Positions 8,883 through 16,322 of a stretch of DNA of 26,944 nt are shown piece after piece; position 1 is the stretch's first letter; every line of letters begins with the position of its first letter. The notes below the pieces were generated by a model. The model was given only the letters and a program-made list of their open reading frames with translations. It did no database searches and was not told the origin of the DNA. Made by a program: the position numbers and the translations under genes. Source of the DNA: Bacteroidota bacterium. GTDB taxonomy: Bacteria; Bacteroidota; Ignavibacteria; Ignavibacteriales; Melioribacteraceae. The DNA lies in NCBI GenBank assembly GCA_023381535.1, contig JAMCSN010000374.1, positions 1-26,944 of the forward strand. The letters run 5' to 3'.

Positions 8883-8913
8883 CAAATATATTGAATGTGA
8901 GTCTGCTATAAAA
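8883..8913 (-). promoter_or_regulatory. Candidate Bacteroidota-type promoter for the periplasmic GH13 gene
   Basis: On the - strand TATATTTG (8890-8883) matches the -7 consensus TAnnTTTG. It is preceded at a 19-base spacing by TTTT (8913-8910), one base from the -33 element TTTG. This would give a leader of about 30 bases before the ATG at 8846. Pattern match only. Confidence 0.42.
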
Positions 8914-9011
8914 AGAAATTCAGCTCGATCTGACTACAAAGCCAAATGGAGAATTAGAATTTTTTTTCTTAATGTTGTAACCGTTTTTCGAAGAAATTGT
9001 TTTACATAACC

Positions 9012-9098
9012 GGAGAGTTGGCAGAGTGGTTGAATGCGGCGGTCTTGAAAACCGTTAAGGATGTAAGTCCTTCCGGGGTTCGAATCCCTGACTCTCCG
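9012..9098 (+). tRNA. tRNA-Ser (anticodon UGA)
   Basis: An 87-base class II tRNA. The acceptor stem GGAGAGT / ACTCTCC (9012-9018 with 9091-9097) is perfect and discriminator G is at 9098. The D arm contains GCAGAGTGGTTGAATGC. The anticodon arm has loop CTTGAAA with anticodon TGA, reading UCA and related serine codons. A long variable arm AAGGA...TCCTT, the serine hallmark, precedes a T arm containing GGTTCGAATCC. CCA is not encoded. A terminator follows within 30 bases. The genes to the right look like an accessory patch, and tRNA genes are common integration sites, but I found no duplicated tRNA 3' end in the window. Confidence 0.97.
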
Positions 9099-9125
9099 CT
9101 TGTATTTTTCACCTTTATATTAGAC

Positions 9126-9162
9126 AATGAGAATGCGTTTTTGAAATGTATTCTCATTTTTT
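9126..9162 (+). terminator. Intrinsic terminator of tRNA-Ser
   Basis: Perfect 9-bp stem AATGAGAAT / ATTCTCATT (9126-9134 with 9150-9158) with a 15-base loop, running into a T tract (9157-9162), 28 bases after the tRNA. Confidence 0.75.
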
Positions 9163-9271
9163 ATTTACAACATATCACAATAATACCACCTTTCAAATGT
9201 GTCTTGGACCCAATTTGGGCCCAACTTTAGTTTTCACTTATCTAGGAAAGCCAATTGCCAAAGCTAATGAG

Positions 9272-9316
9272 CGGAGAGGTGCTTGTCTCGGCTTTGCCAA
9301 GCAAAGACGGAGAGGT
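9272..9316. repeat. Short direct repeat CGGAGAGGT in non-coding sequence
   Basis: Two exact copies of CGGAGAGGT (9272-9280 and 9308-9316) flank a small dyad CTTTG-CCAAG-CAAAG. The surrounding 9163-9368 has no gene I can support and may be decayed sequence between the tRNA and the accessory patch. Confidence 0.35.
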
Positions 9317-9368
9317 ATAAGAATAAATATTTTCGTAATTTCATAACGTAATAAAGTGAGATGTCATT

Positions 9369-9635
9369 ATGACTACAATCAGCTTATCTGATATCAAAGA
9401 TTTGTATCTATCCAACGTTTTGTTCGAGTTACATAAAGCAAAAGAGAAAAACTTACTCTTCGAGAATAAATATAAACTATCATTCACGGAGTTCGAGAAG
9501 CTGGTAAAAGAAAGCACCAAGGAAGATTTCTCTAATTGGGATGATTATATGGAGTGGAAAGCATTCGTAAAATCATATCAACAGCTTTTACAAGAAAAAG
9601 CCGACTTAGAGAATGGAAATATTAAAGTCGCTTAA
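9369..9635 (+). CDS. Putative antitoxin partner of a TumE-family toxin
   Basis: An 88-residue acidic, mostly helical protein with no signal peptide or membrane segment. It starts MTTISLSDIKDLYLSNVLFE and contains KLSFTEFEKLVKES and the stretch FSNWDDYMEWKAFVKSY (about 54-70). The WDDYMEWKA-type motif is one I recall from small proteins encoded just before DUF6516/TumE toxins; this is memory, not a search. It overlaps the start of the toxin gene by 23 bases, the typical layout of a toxin-antitoxin pair with coupled translation. No DNA-binding motif is obvious. Because the toxin is broken, this gene may now be an orphan antitoxin. Confidence 0.6.
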   Translation: MTTISLSDIKDLYLSNVLFELHKAKEKNLLFENKYKLSFTEFEKLVKESTKEDFSNWDDYMEWKAFVKSYQQLLQEKADLENGNIKVA

Positions 9636-9951
9636 GAATTCCGATGTAATTCGGGATTTTACAATTCTGGAATACCGCACATTCAAACTTGGTTTTTATA
9701 TTAAAGTAAGAGCCGATCTTATAAATTCTACTACAATAATTATCACAGAATACTCAGACGAATCGGAAAGAAATTATTCCTATCAATGGCTGTCTTTGGA
9801 TGGCAAAACAATATAACGGTGGGATAACGCGCCGCATCATAAAAACATTTCAACTTATCCGCATCACAAACATAAAAACGACGAGGTATTACCGAGCGAA
9901 GAAATTACTTTGGAAGATATATTAAAACAGATCCGCCAGACAATTAAATAA
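9613..9951 (+). pseudogene. TumE-family (DUF6516) toxin gene interrupted by an in-frame TAA
   Basis: Reading from ATG 9613, the frame gives 67 residues ending LSLDGKTI, then TAA at 9814-9816. The same frame then continues without any shift for 44 more codons (RWDNAPHH, YPHHKH, EEITLEDIL) to a second TAA at 9949-9951. The two halves join into one 112-codon protein with the landmarks of TumE-family toxins, where a DG...RWDNAPHH motif with following histidines is the conserved core. One base change (for example TTA or TAT to TAA) explains the break. The conserved histidine-rich half is lost, so the product is probably inactive unless the stop is read through. No frameshift is needed, and the tail is still clean, suggesting a recent lesion or a sequencing error. 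Confidence 0.8.
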
Positions 9952-9955
9952 TCAG

Positions 9956-9986
9956 TTTGTAATTAAAATATGTTTGTTTATGTTTG
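9956..9986 (+). promoter_or_regulatory. Bacteroidota-type promoter of the HTH-MNT/HEPN pair
   Basis: TTTG (9956-9959) and TATGTTTG (9979-9986) are separated by exactly 19 bases and match the -33 TTTG and -7 TAnnTTTG consensus. A second TATGTTTG lies at 9969-9976. The transcription start would fall near 9990-9995, inside the operator repeats. Confidence 0.55.
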
Positions 9987-10018
9987 TACCCAAAAGGGTG
10001 CATATGTACCCAAAAGGG
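9985..10018 (+). promoter_or_regulatory. Tandem operator-like repeats TGTACCCAAAAGGG
   Basis: Two identical 14-base copies at 9985-9998 and 10005-10018 are offset by 20 bases, close to two helical turns. Each has a small dyad, CCC-AAAA-GGG. The first copy overlaps the last two bases of the -7 element and the second lies in the leader, ending 13 bases before the ATG at 10032. A protein bound on one DNA face here would block transcription. The downstream gene has an N-terminal winged helix, so autoregulation is the natural inference. Confidence 0.6.
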
Positions 10019-10031
10019 AACGGTTAAAATT

Positions 10032-10646
10032 ATGGTTATAAACAAAGTGCTAGATGAAGTATTCAGCCGCTGGTCTAACCTTGCGGTATTGCGTGCATTA
10101 AACAAACGCGCAGTCGGTCTGTCTGGGCGTGAAGTTGCGCGCATAGCCGGAATAACAAACAAGAACTGCTTCACAGCTCTTGCCGATTTCGAGAATCTTG
10201 GGATTGTAAATTGTGAACGAGGCGGAAGAGAACATTCATATAAATTGAACCGCCAACATGCATTAGTAGAAGAGGCAATTATTCCATTGCTTCAATATGA
10301 AGAGAATTACTTTGATAGAATTGCTTCATTTATTAAATCAAAGTTCAAAAGTATGGCAGAAAGCTTAATTGTATATGGCAGTGTAGCCCGAAAAGAAGAA
10401 ACAATGGATAGTGATTATGATTTATGCGTTGTTGTAAAAAATGCCAAACAAAAATCTAAAGCAGAAGACAGACTTTATGAACTTAGCTTGAGTATAACCA
10501 AAAAATTTGGTGTGACGGTTTCGCCAATTTATTTCACAAAAAGCGCTTTCTTGCAAAAAGCACGTCAGAATAAATCTCCAGTTAACAATATTATTAAAGA
10601 GGGAAAAGTAATCAGCGGATTATCTATAAAGGAACTGCTTAAATGA
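10032..10646 (+). CDS. Winged-helix plus minimal nucleotidyltransferase (MNT-type) protein
   Basis: A 204-residue protein. Residues about 12-75 form a winged helix-turn-helix (NLAVLRALNKR..GLSGREVARIAGI, then the wing GGREHSYKLN). Residues about 108-170 form a minimal nucleotidyltransferase with the active-site signature GSVARKEE...SDYDL (Gly116-Ser117, Asp128, Asp130), all catalytic residues present. In HEPN-MNT modules this enzyme acts as antitoxin by adding nucleotides to its HEPN partner. The ATG at 10032 is preferred over a TTG at 9984 because the upstream 48 bases are the repeat/promoter region. Its stop overlaps the next gene as ATGA, so the pair is translationally coupled. The winged helix and upstream repeats suggest it represses its own operon. 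Could also be a stand-alone regulator with a transferase domain. Confidence 0.88.
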   Translation: MVINKVLDEVFSRWSNLAVLRALNKRAVGLSGREVARIAGITNKNCFTALADFENLGIVNCERGGREHSYKLNRQHALVEEAIIPLLQYEENYFDRIASFIKSKFKSMAESLIVYGSVARKEETMDSDYDLCVVVKNAKQKSKAEDRLYELSLSITKKFGVTVSPIYFTKSAFLQKARQNKSPVNNIIKEGKVISGLSIKELLK

Positions 10647-11053
10647 CAAGAAAGACAAACGTTGTAAAAGTAGATAAACAGAAGTATAAGGATTATAAGG
10701 TTGTAGCTGATAATTTTTATAATGGTGCGGATGTAGCTTATGAGTATGAATATTACAATGCCGCCGGTGTTTTGTTTGTACACGCAGCAATTGCCTATGC
10801 AGATGCATTAACAATAAAACTAAAAGGAATAAAATGCCGCGGAGATGACCATCAAGAATTAACAAATTTATTAACAACAGTTACCGGCAACTTGCCGGAA
10901 AATAGTTCTTACATAAATAAGCTATTCAAAATAATTGAACATAAAAACGCTGTGTCTTATGGTGGAGATGTCTATAGTAAAAAAGATATAGACCAAATTC
11001 AGAAACTGACAGAGCGTTTCAAAACATGGGTAGAAAAACAATTAAATAGATGA
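10643..11053 (+). CDS. HEPN-like protein, partner of the MNT
   Basis: A 136-residue helical protein that overlaps the MNT gene by 4 bases. The segment AAGVLFVHAAIAYADALTIK followed by GDDHQEL (about 40-75) matches the central HEPN helices, and IIEHKNAVSYGGDVYSKKDI (about 93-112) sits where HEPN ribonucleases carry R-x4-6-H. That catalytic pattern is not intact here: the usual Arg is replaced, and the His is followed by KNAVSY. The family is therefore called from the pairing and helix pattern, and the protein may be a non-nuclease HEPN (substrate-binding or regulatory type). No signal peptide. Likely forms a complex with the nucleotidyltransferase encoded just upstream. Confidence 0.72.
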   Translation: MTRKTNVVKVDKQKYKDYKVVADNFYNGADVAYEYEYYNAAGVLFVHAAIAYADALTIKLKGIKCRGDDHQELTNLLTTVTGNLPENSSYINKLFKIIEHKNAVSYGGDVYSKKDIDQIQKLTERFKTWVEKQLNR

Positions 11054-11069
11054 TTATTGGGTTCACCAA

Positions 11070-11222
11070 GTGCCAAACGATTATTCAGAAGACAAATTGA
11101 TGGAGCAAACATGCATTGAGATATTCCAATCTCTCAAGTATGATTTTGTTAATTGCTATGAAGAAAAGTTCGGGAAATCCACACTTGGCAGAGAAAGTCT
11201 CTACAGAATAACTATAGTGGCT
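11070..11222 (+). pseudogene. 5' fragment of a type I restriction HsdR gene
   Basis: From GTG 11070 the first ~45 codons read MPNDYSEDKLMEQTCIEIFQ and on through NCYEEKFGKSTLGRE. This matches the well-conserved start of HsdR restriction subunits (YSEDxLVEQxxIExFxxLGW, NCYEExFG..TLGRE). Similarity stops abruptly after GRE near 11204. The frame then runs into the 3' end of the convergent hybrid kinase gene and closes at 11340-11342 with unrelated residues. The nuclease and helicase domains (about 1000 residues) are absent, and no HsdM or HsdS is present, so this is a remnant left by a deletion or replacement whose breakpoint is next to the kinase stop codon. Confidence 0.7.
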
Positions 11223-14222
11223 TCAGCTAATTTGTTTGATCAAATTGAGGAGTACTCTCTTATCAAACGGCTTGGGGAGATAGTTGGTAAATCCTTTTGT
11301 CAAAAAATCCCTTTTGTGGGCTGCAGAAGCATAACCGGTTAAGGCGACTGCCGGAGTATTTTTATATTGATCAAGCCGTCGAATCTGTTCTAAGACTTCT
11401 ATTCCGTTCATGCCTTGACCAAGATTTATGTCTATCAGTAATATATCGAAGTTTTGGTCGGCAACATGTTTAAGAGCAGTGTTTCCGTCCCTTGCATAAG
11501 TGACTTTGGCGACTGAAGCGAGAAATCTTTCGACTACTTCGATATTCAGTGGATTATCTTCGACAAGAAGAATATTCAACTCTCTCGCTTTAAAGTTCGG
11601 GTCATTCGAGAAAGATGATGCCGGGCTCATACCAAAAAATTCTTTCCCCGTTTTCCCGGATTCAAAATGGTTAAGTGGAAGCATAATGGAAAATGTAGAA
11701 CCCTTACCGTATTCGCTATGCACTTTAATTTCAGCATTGATGAGCTTTGCCATTTTACTTGCAAGCGTTAACCCTAATCCCAGCCCTTCAAAATCACGCC
11801 GGAATCCTTCGCTCAACTGACGAAATTCTCGGAAAATAATTTTTTGTTCATCTTTCCGAATTCCAATTCCGGTATCTTCTACATCAATTACCGTTACCTC
11901 GTTCCCGTTAAACCGTTTTGCTTTTCTAAGACTTATTCTAATTCCGCCGTTGGTGGTATATTTTATTGCGTTATCGATAATGTGAGAAGTGATTTTTGTT
12001 AATAAATTCTCATCCGTCCTAACAAGAAGTTTGTCCTCGGTCAAATTCAGATTGAACGTTAGAGACTTTTCTTTTGCCTGCGATTCGTAAAGAGATTTTA
12101 TCTGATGACAGAAATACGTCAGATCAATTTCCGAATGGTTGATGATATATTCTTCGTTTTCCATTTCGGTCAAACTTAAGATCGAGTTAAGAGTATTCAT
12201 TAACCGTTTGCCAGATCTGTAGATTTTGTCAACCATCATTTTATGTTCATTGTTGCTTACTTCTTCTTTCAGCAATTGTGTGAAGCCGAGAATTCCGTTC
12301 AATGGGGTTCTGAACTCGTGAGACATATTGGCAAGGAGCGAAGATTTTATTTTGCTGGCTTCCTCGGCTTCCTCTTTCGATTTTATTAATTCGGCTTCAA
12401 TTTTTTTACGTTCGGTAATGTCTTCCTTCACGGCAAGAAAGTGCGTGATCTCTCCTTTATCATTCTTTATCGGCGATATTGATAAAAACTCCCAATATAG
12501 TTCACCGGATTTTCGTTTGTTGATCAACTCGCCGCGCCACTCGTTGCCGTCAAGAATTGTTTCCCACATGTTTTGGTAAGATTCCTCCGGCTGCTTATCG
12601 GATTTTAATATTCTCGGATTTTTTCCCAACGATTCGTTGAGATCAAAACCGGACATTTCCGAAAATTTCGGGTTAGCATACTCAATGTGTCCGTATTTAT
12701 CTGTAATGACTATCGCCGCAGAACTTTGCTCGACAGCTCTCGAAAGTTTTCGTAACTGTTCGTTCGCTGCTTTTATTTTTGTGATGTCATGAATGATAGA
12801 TTGAAATGCCAGCGAGTTGCCTAGCATAAACGGAACTGAAAGAACTTCGACATTTATAACCTCGCCGTTAAGACGGACCAACTTTTCTTCAATAGGATGC
12901 GTCGGTGTGCCAGTTGTTGCGGAATTTTTCAAGCGTTCGGTTGCAAGGTCTCTAAAATCCGGGTGGACGAATGATAAAACGTCTTTGCCAACAATTTGAT
13001 CGTGTGTTTCTGCGCCAATCAATTTCAGTGTTTCCGGATTTACGTAAATAAGTTTGCCGTGTTGATGTATAGCAATAGCGAACGGTGAATATTCGACAGT
13101 CAACCTGTATCGTTCTTGACTTTCTCGGAGCGCAATTTCCGCAGCCTTTCGTTCCGTAATATCTCTTGCAACAACTTGAACTGCTTTTTCACCTTTGTAG
13201 TCAACCAAAGTGGACGAGATTTCGGTGAATATCAATCTGCCGTTTGGGTTCACTGCCTTTATCTCAGCAAAAATTGAATTTTCCGATCCGCGCATTAAGT
13301 TTCGGTAATGTTTCACTGCAATCTTTTTTGAATCTTCATGGAGGTAGTTCAATATGTTCTTGTCTTTAAGGTCTTCGAGGGAATTAACCTCGAACATTTT
13401 AAGCGTAGCATTATTGGCAAATAAAACAGTATCGTTTCTGTAAACGAAAATTGCTTCTTGTGATGATTCGACTAGTTTTCTATATCTTATCTCGCTTTCC
13501 CGTAGCTTATCTTCAATTGCAATCCGTTGGGCAATTTCATCCCGCAAGTTCTTAACGGCATTTTCAATTTGGGTTGTTCTTTCCTGAACGCGCAGTTCCA
13601 GCTCGCTGTTTACGGACTGGAGTTCCAGCTCAACTTTTTTGTTTTCGGTTATATCGCGTATGGAGCCGTAATATTTTATTGTTCTGTTTTTCTTGCTGTC
13701 GAAAACCGGATAAAAAATGGTTCCCAACCAGCAAATTTCTCCGTCTCCTTTGAATGTTCTGATTTCGTATTTGCCGCCTTTGCCAAGATTAATTTGTTCG
13801 AATATGTGCTGCCTTAATGGATGGTCGTCGAGATGAATATGTTTTTTCCAATTCGTGTCATGTATTAGTTCTTCAAATGGGAATCCCATCTCTTCTTCGA
13901 ATCCCGGAGAGATCCAATCCAATTCTCTCGAACCGTCTTCATTGATGTTGACCGATAAGGAGAAATCCGTCGATACTTCGGAAATAATCCTATAGCGCTC
14001 TTCGCTAACCCGCAAAGATTCCTGGATCTTCTCCCGTTCCCTAATCTCATTTTCAAGGCGGGCTATAATCGAATTTAGCTCTTCCGTTTTTCCTTCATAA
14101 GCATTCCCGTCATTATTCTTTTGAGAATAGTTCTGTTTAACATTTGCCTTAGTTTTCTTTTTTTGAAATCCCCCCCCTTCTGTTTTCTTGTTTTTTGATA
14201 CCGATAAGTTTGCCCGTCTCAT
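11223..14222 (-). CDS. Hybrid sensor histidine kinase, four PAS domains plus C-terminal receiver
   Basis: A 999-residue cytoplasmic kinase; no membrane segment is visible. After a basic tail and short coiled coil come four PAS domains, most followed by a PAC motif (DITE/DITK): about 74-195, 245-360, 370-485 and 495-605. Next are HisKA with LANMSHEFRTPLNGILG (phosphoacceptor near His635), HATPase_c with DNAIKYT, EDTGIGI and GLGLGL, and a receiver (ILLVEDN, LIDINLG with Asp near 931, ALTGYA, LPKPF). The start is ATG 14222, with AGGA at the right spacing; a TTG one codon earlier is less likely. A run of eight G interrupts the N-terminal tail. It is the last of five codirectional signalling genes, 85 bases after the triple-PAS kinase. 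The attached receiver may pass phosphate to an Hpt or other regulator elsewhere. Confidence 0.95.
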   Translation of the reverse strand: MRRANLSVSKNKKTEGGGFQKKKTKANVKQNYSQKNNDGNAYEGKTEELNSIIARLENEIREREKIQESLRVSEERYRIISEVSTDFSLSVNINEDGSRELDWISPGFEEEMGFPFEELIHDTNWKKHIHLDDHPLRQHIFEQINLGKGGKYEIRTFKGDGEICWLGTIFYPVFDSKKNRTIKYYGSIRDITENKKVELELQSVNSELELRVQERTTQIENAVKNLRDEIAQRIAIEDKLRESEIRYRKLVESSQEAIFVYRNDTVLFANNATLKMFEVNSLEDLKDKNILNYLHEDSKKIAVKHYRNLMRGSENSIFAEIKAVNPNGRLIFTEISSTLVDYKGEKAVQVVARDITERKAAEIALRESQERYRLTVEYSPFAIAIHQHGKLIYVNPETLKLIGAETHDQIVGKDVLSFVHPDFRDLATERLKNSATTGTPTHPIEEKLVRLNGEVINVEVLSVPFMLGNSLAFQSIIHDITKIKAANEQLRKLSRAVEQSSAAIVITDKYGHIEYANPKFSEMSGFDLNESLGKNPRILKSDKQPEESYQNMWETILDGNEWRGELINKRKSGELYWEFLSISPIKNDKGEITHFLAVKEDITERKKIEAELIKSKEEAEEASKIKSSLLANMSHEFRTPLNGILGFTQLLKEEVSNNEHKMMVDKIYRSGKRLMNTLNSILSLTEMENEEYIINHSEIDLTYFCHQIKSLYESQAKEKSLTFNLNLTEDKLLVRTDENLLTKITSHIIDNAIKYTTNGGIRISLRKAKRFNGNEVTVIDVEDTGIGIRKDEQKIIFREFRQLSEGFRRDFEGLGLGLTLASKMAKLINAEIKVHSEYGKGSTFSIMLPLNHFESGKTGKEFFGMSPASSFSNDPNFKARELNILLVEDNPLNIEVVERFLASVAKVTYARDGNTALKHVADQNFDILLIDINLGQGMNGIEVLEQIRRLDQYKNTPAVALTGYASAAHKRDFLTKGFTNYLPKPFDKRVLLNLIKQIS

Positions 14223-14307
14223 CAAGGATCCTGTTTTATTAGAAGAATGGGAATGTCATTTATTATTGTAAATAAAAAATTTTTGGCTTTGAGTCATAAA
14301 TTTATCT

Positions 14308-16260
14308 CTATTGCGGAATACTGAAATGGAAATCGGTACCTTTCCCCAATTCACTTTCGGCCCAAATTTTTCCGTTATGCTTATCGATAAATTCCTTGCA
14401 AAGAATTAATCCTAATCCGCTGCCGCCTTCGTCGTTTGTGCCGCGCCTCGAAAAGTGAGTGTCAATTCTAAACAGCTTTTGGATATCTTCCTCGCTCAGT
14501 CCCGCCCCCGAATCGCTGATGGTCACTGTAATGTTTGAATTGCTAACTGTTGCAGTGATGGTAATTTTTCCGTTCTCCCCGGTAAACTTAATTGCGTTGG
14601 ACACAAGATTTCGAATCACTGTTGCGATCATGTTCTTGTCATACTGCGCATTAATTTCCGGAGATATTAAGCATTGAAATTTCAGATTCTTTTTGTTTGC
14701 GGCGCTAAGTAACGGTCCGAATGCTTCTTCAGTATCGGCAAGTAAATTATTTTCTTCTGGTTTGAATTCAATAACGCCTCTTTGCAAACGGCTCCATGTT
14801 AACAGAGCGTCGAGCAAGCCGTACTGGTTTTTAATTCCTTCGTATAACTTCTTTTCGTAATTAATGCGTTCTTCCAAAGAAAGAGTATCTTCTTCAACCA
14901 GGATGCTGGATATTCCGAGCAGTCCTTGGAACGGACTTCGCAGATCGTGAGCAATTATCGAAAAGAATTTATCCTTTGTTAGATTTATTTCTCTTAAAAT
15001 TTCCTTTGAAAGTTTAAGAGATTCTTCTGCTTCTTTCCGGTCGGAAATGTCGAAAAGATAACCGTGAAGGTGTGTAATATGATCGTCTTCGTTTTTAATA
15101 ACCCTCGTGAAATCGAAATACCAATGATACTTTCCTTTTGTGTCTCTAACCCTGTATTCCTGCTGGTAAGAAGTTAATCCGTTATCGATATTGTCTTTCG
15201 ACTCTTTTTTAATCCTGCCAAGGTCGTCAGGATGAATTATCGAATGAAAACTTCTGGAATTGTTTGTGAATTCTTTATCGGAATAACCGAGCGCTGTTTC
15301 AATGTTAGGAGAGACATATTCAACCGGGAATTCATAGTCGGTGTTGATACGCCATTTTATTGTAATGACCGGACCTTCAACGAACAATTGGCGTTCATCA
15401 AGCAGAAGATTTTCAACAGTTTTCTTTTCCGTTATGTCTTCAACCGTTCCTTCGTAGAACAGCGTTTTATTGTTCTCATCTCTTATTGCTCGCGCGTTTT
15501 CTCTTACAAAAATTGCCGAGTGGTCCTTGGTAATCCATTTGGATTCAAATCCGGTTACCTCTCCAACCTTTTCAATTGTTTCTATGAAAGCATTGCGGGA
15601 TTTTCTGGAGTAGTGACCATTCACTTCAACGTTCACCATCATAATGTCCGAAGCAGTAGAGTAGCCCAGCATTTTGGCGAATGTCGGGTTTGCCATTACA
15701 ACATAACCGGCGGGAGTAATTCTATAAATACCTATCGGTGCATCTTGGTAAAATAATCGTAAACGCTCTTCGCTTTCCCTTAGCCGCTTCCGAAATTTTT
15801 TAGCTCCAGTTACATTTGTTAGATTGACCAGTAAGTGCACTGTTTTTCTGCTAAACGAAACTGATAATAAATATGTTTCGACGTTAATGATGCTTCCGTC
15901 TTTTTTGATATTCTTCCAGCTTCCGACTGATGACAATGCAGCCCCATCTTCAAAAGCCGGGACGCTTCTATTAAACAGTTCCCATTCTCTTTCCGGGAAA
16001 ATATCTTTAATTGTCATAGACAGGAATTCACTCATCGAATAACCGTAGAAATTAACCGCTGGCGTATTTGCCAAAATAATTTTCAGAGACTTTGGATCAT
16101 ATACCAGCAACGAATGAGGATTCTTTTGAAAGAGGTCTTTGTATAACTTCTCTTTCTGGTCCGCCGCCGGTTTATTTTTTCTTTTGAGATTTAACCTCTT
16201 CTTCTCAGTCTTAGCTGCATCGGTGCGTGATTTCGATTTTATCTTTCTGCTTTTTTTCAT
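14308..16260 (-). CDS. PAS-PAS-PAS sensor histidine kinase
   Basis: A 650-residue soluble kinase with a strongly basic N-terminus (about 1-37), then three PAS domains: about 38-150 (LLVYDPKSLKIILANTPA), 160-280 (DAPIGIYRITPAGYVVMANP) and 290-410 (YVSPNIETALGYSDKEF, WYFDFTRVI, FDISDRKEAE). HisKA has FFSIIAHDLRSPFQGLLG with His438. HATPase_c has NLVSNAIKFTG (Asn555), SDSGAGL and GSGLGL, and ends at the C-terminus with no receiver. The HDLRSPF-type HisKA box is shared with the two kinases upstream, so these probably arose by duplication. No good ribosome binding site is visible before the ATG. The 62-base gap to the double-receiver gene suggests the same transcript. Confidence 0.95.
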   Translation of the reverse strand: MKKSRKIKSKSRTDAAKTEKKRLNLKRKNKPAADQKEKLYKDLFQKNPHSLLVYDPKSLKIILANTPAVNFYGYSMSEFLSMTIKDIFPEREWELFNRSVPAFEDGAALSSVGSWKNIKKDGSIINVETYLLSVSFSRKTVHLLVNLTNVTGAKKFRKRLRESEERLRLFYQDAPIGIYRITPAGYVVMANPTFAKMLGYSTASDIMMVNVEVNGHYSRKSRNAFIETIEKVGEVTGFESKWITKDHSAIFVRENARAIRDENNKTLFYEGTVEDITEKKTVENLLLDERQLFVEGPVITIKWRINTDYEFPVEYVSPNIETALGYSDKEFTNNSRSFHSIIHPDDLGRIKKESKDNIDNGLTSYQQEYRVRDTKGKYHWYFDFTRVIKNEDDHITHLHGYLFDISDRKEAEESLKLSKEILREINLTKDKFFSIIAHDLRSPFQGLLGISSILVEEDTLSLEERINYEKKLYEGIKNQYGLLDALLTWSRLQRGVIEFKPEENNLLADTEEAFGPLLSAANKKNLKFQCLISPEINAQYDKNMIATVIRNLVSNAIKFTGENGKITITATVSNSNITVTISDSGAGLSEEDIQKLFRIDTHFSRRGTNDEGGSGLGLILCKEFIDKHNGKIWAESELGKGTDFHFSIPQ

Positions 16261-16322
16261 ATAAGACTACTGTTTTTTCAAACGCATTTTATAATTACGT
16301 GAAAAACATGACGCCGGAAAAA

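Noticed and set aside
8847..8885. An upstream ATG giving the periplasmic GH13 gene 13 extra codons
   Set aside because: It would hide the signal peptide and place the strong CCGGAGGT ribosome site inside the gene; its start also overlaps the candidate promoter.
8997..9230. A 77-codon frame starting MFYITGELAEWLNAAVLKTV
   Set aside because: It is the translation of tRNA-Ser plus its terminator, a well-known kind of false protein; the RNA gene explains the sequence.
9146..9346. A 66-codon frame including the stretch LGPNLGPTLV, considered as an integrase remnant
   Set aside because: No integrase motif or catalytic residue is present, the frame overlaps the tRNA terminator, and the sequence has internal repeats.
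9984..10031. A TTG start extending the HTH-MNT protein by 16 residues
   Set aside because: These codons are the two operator-like repeats and part of the -7 element; the ATG at 10032 gives a normal domain start.
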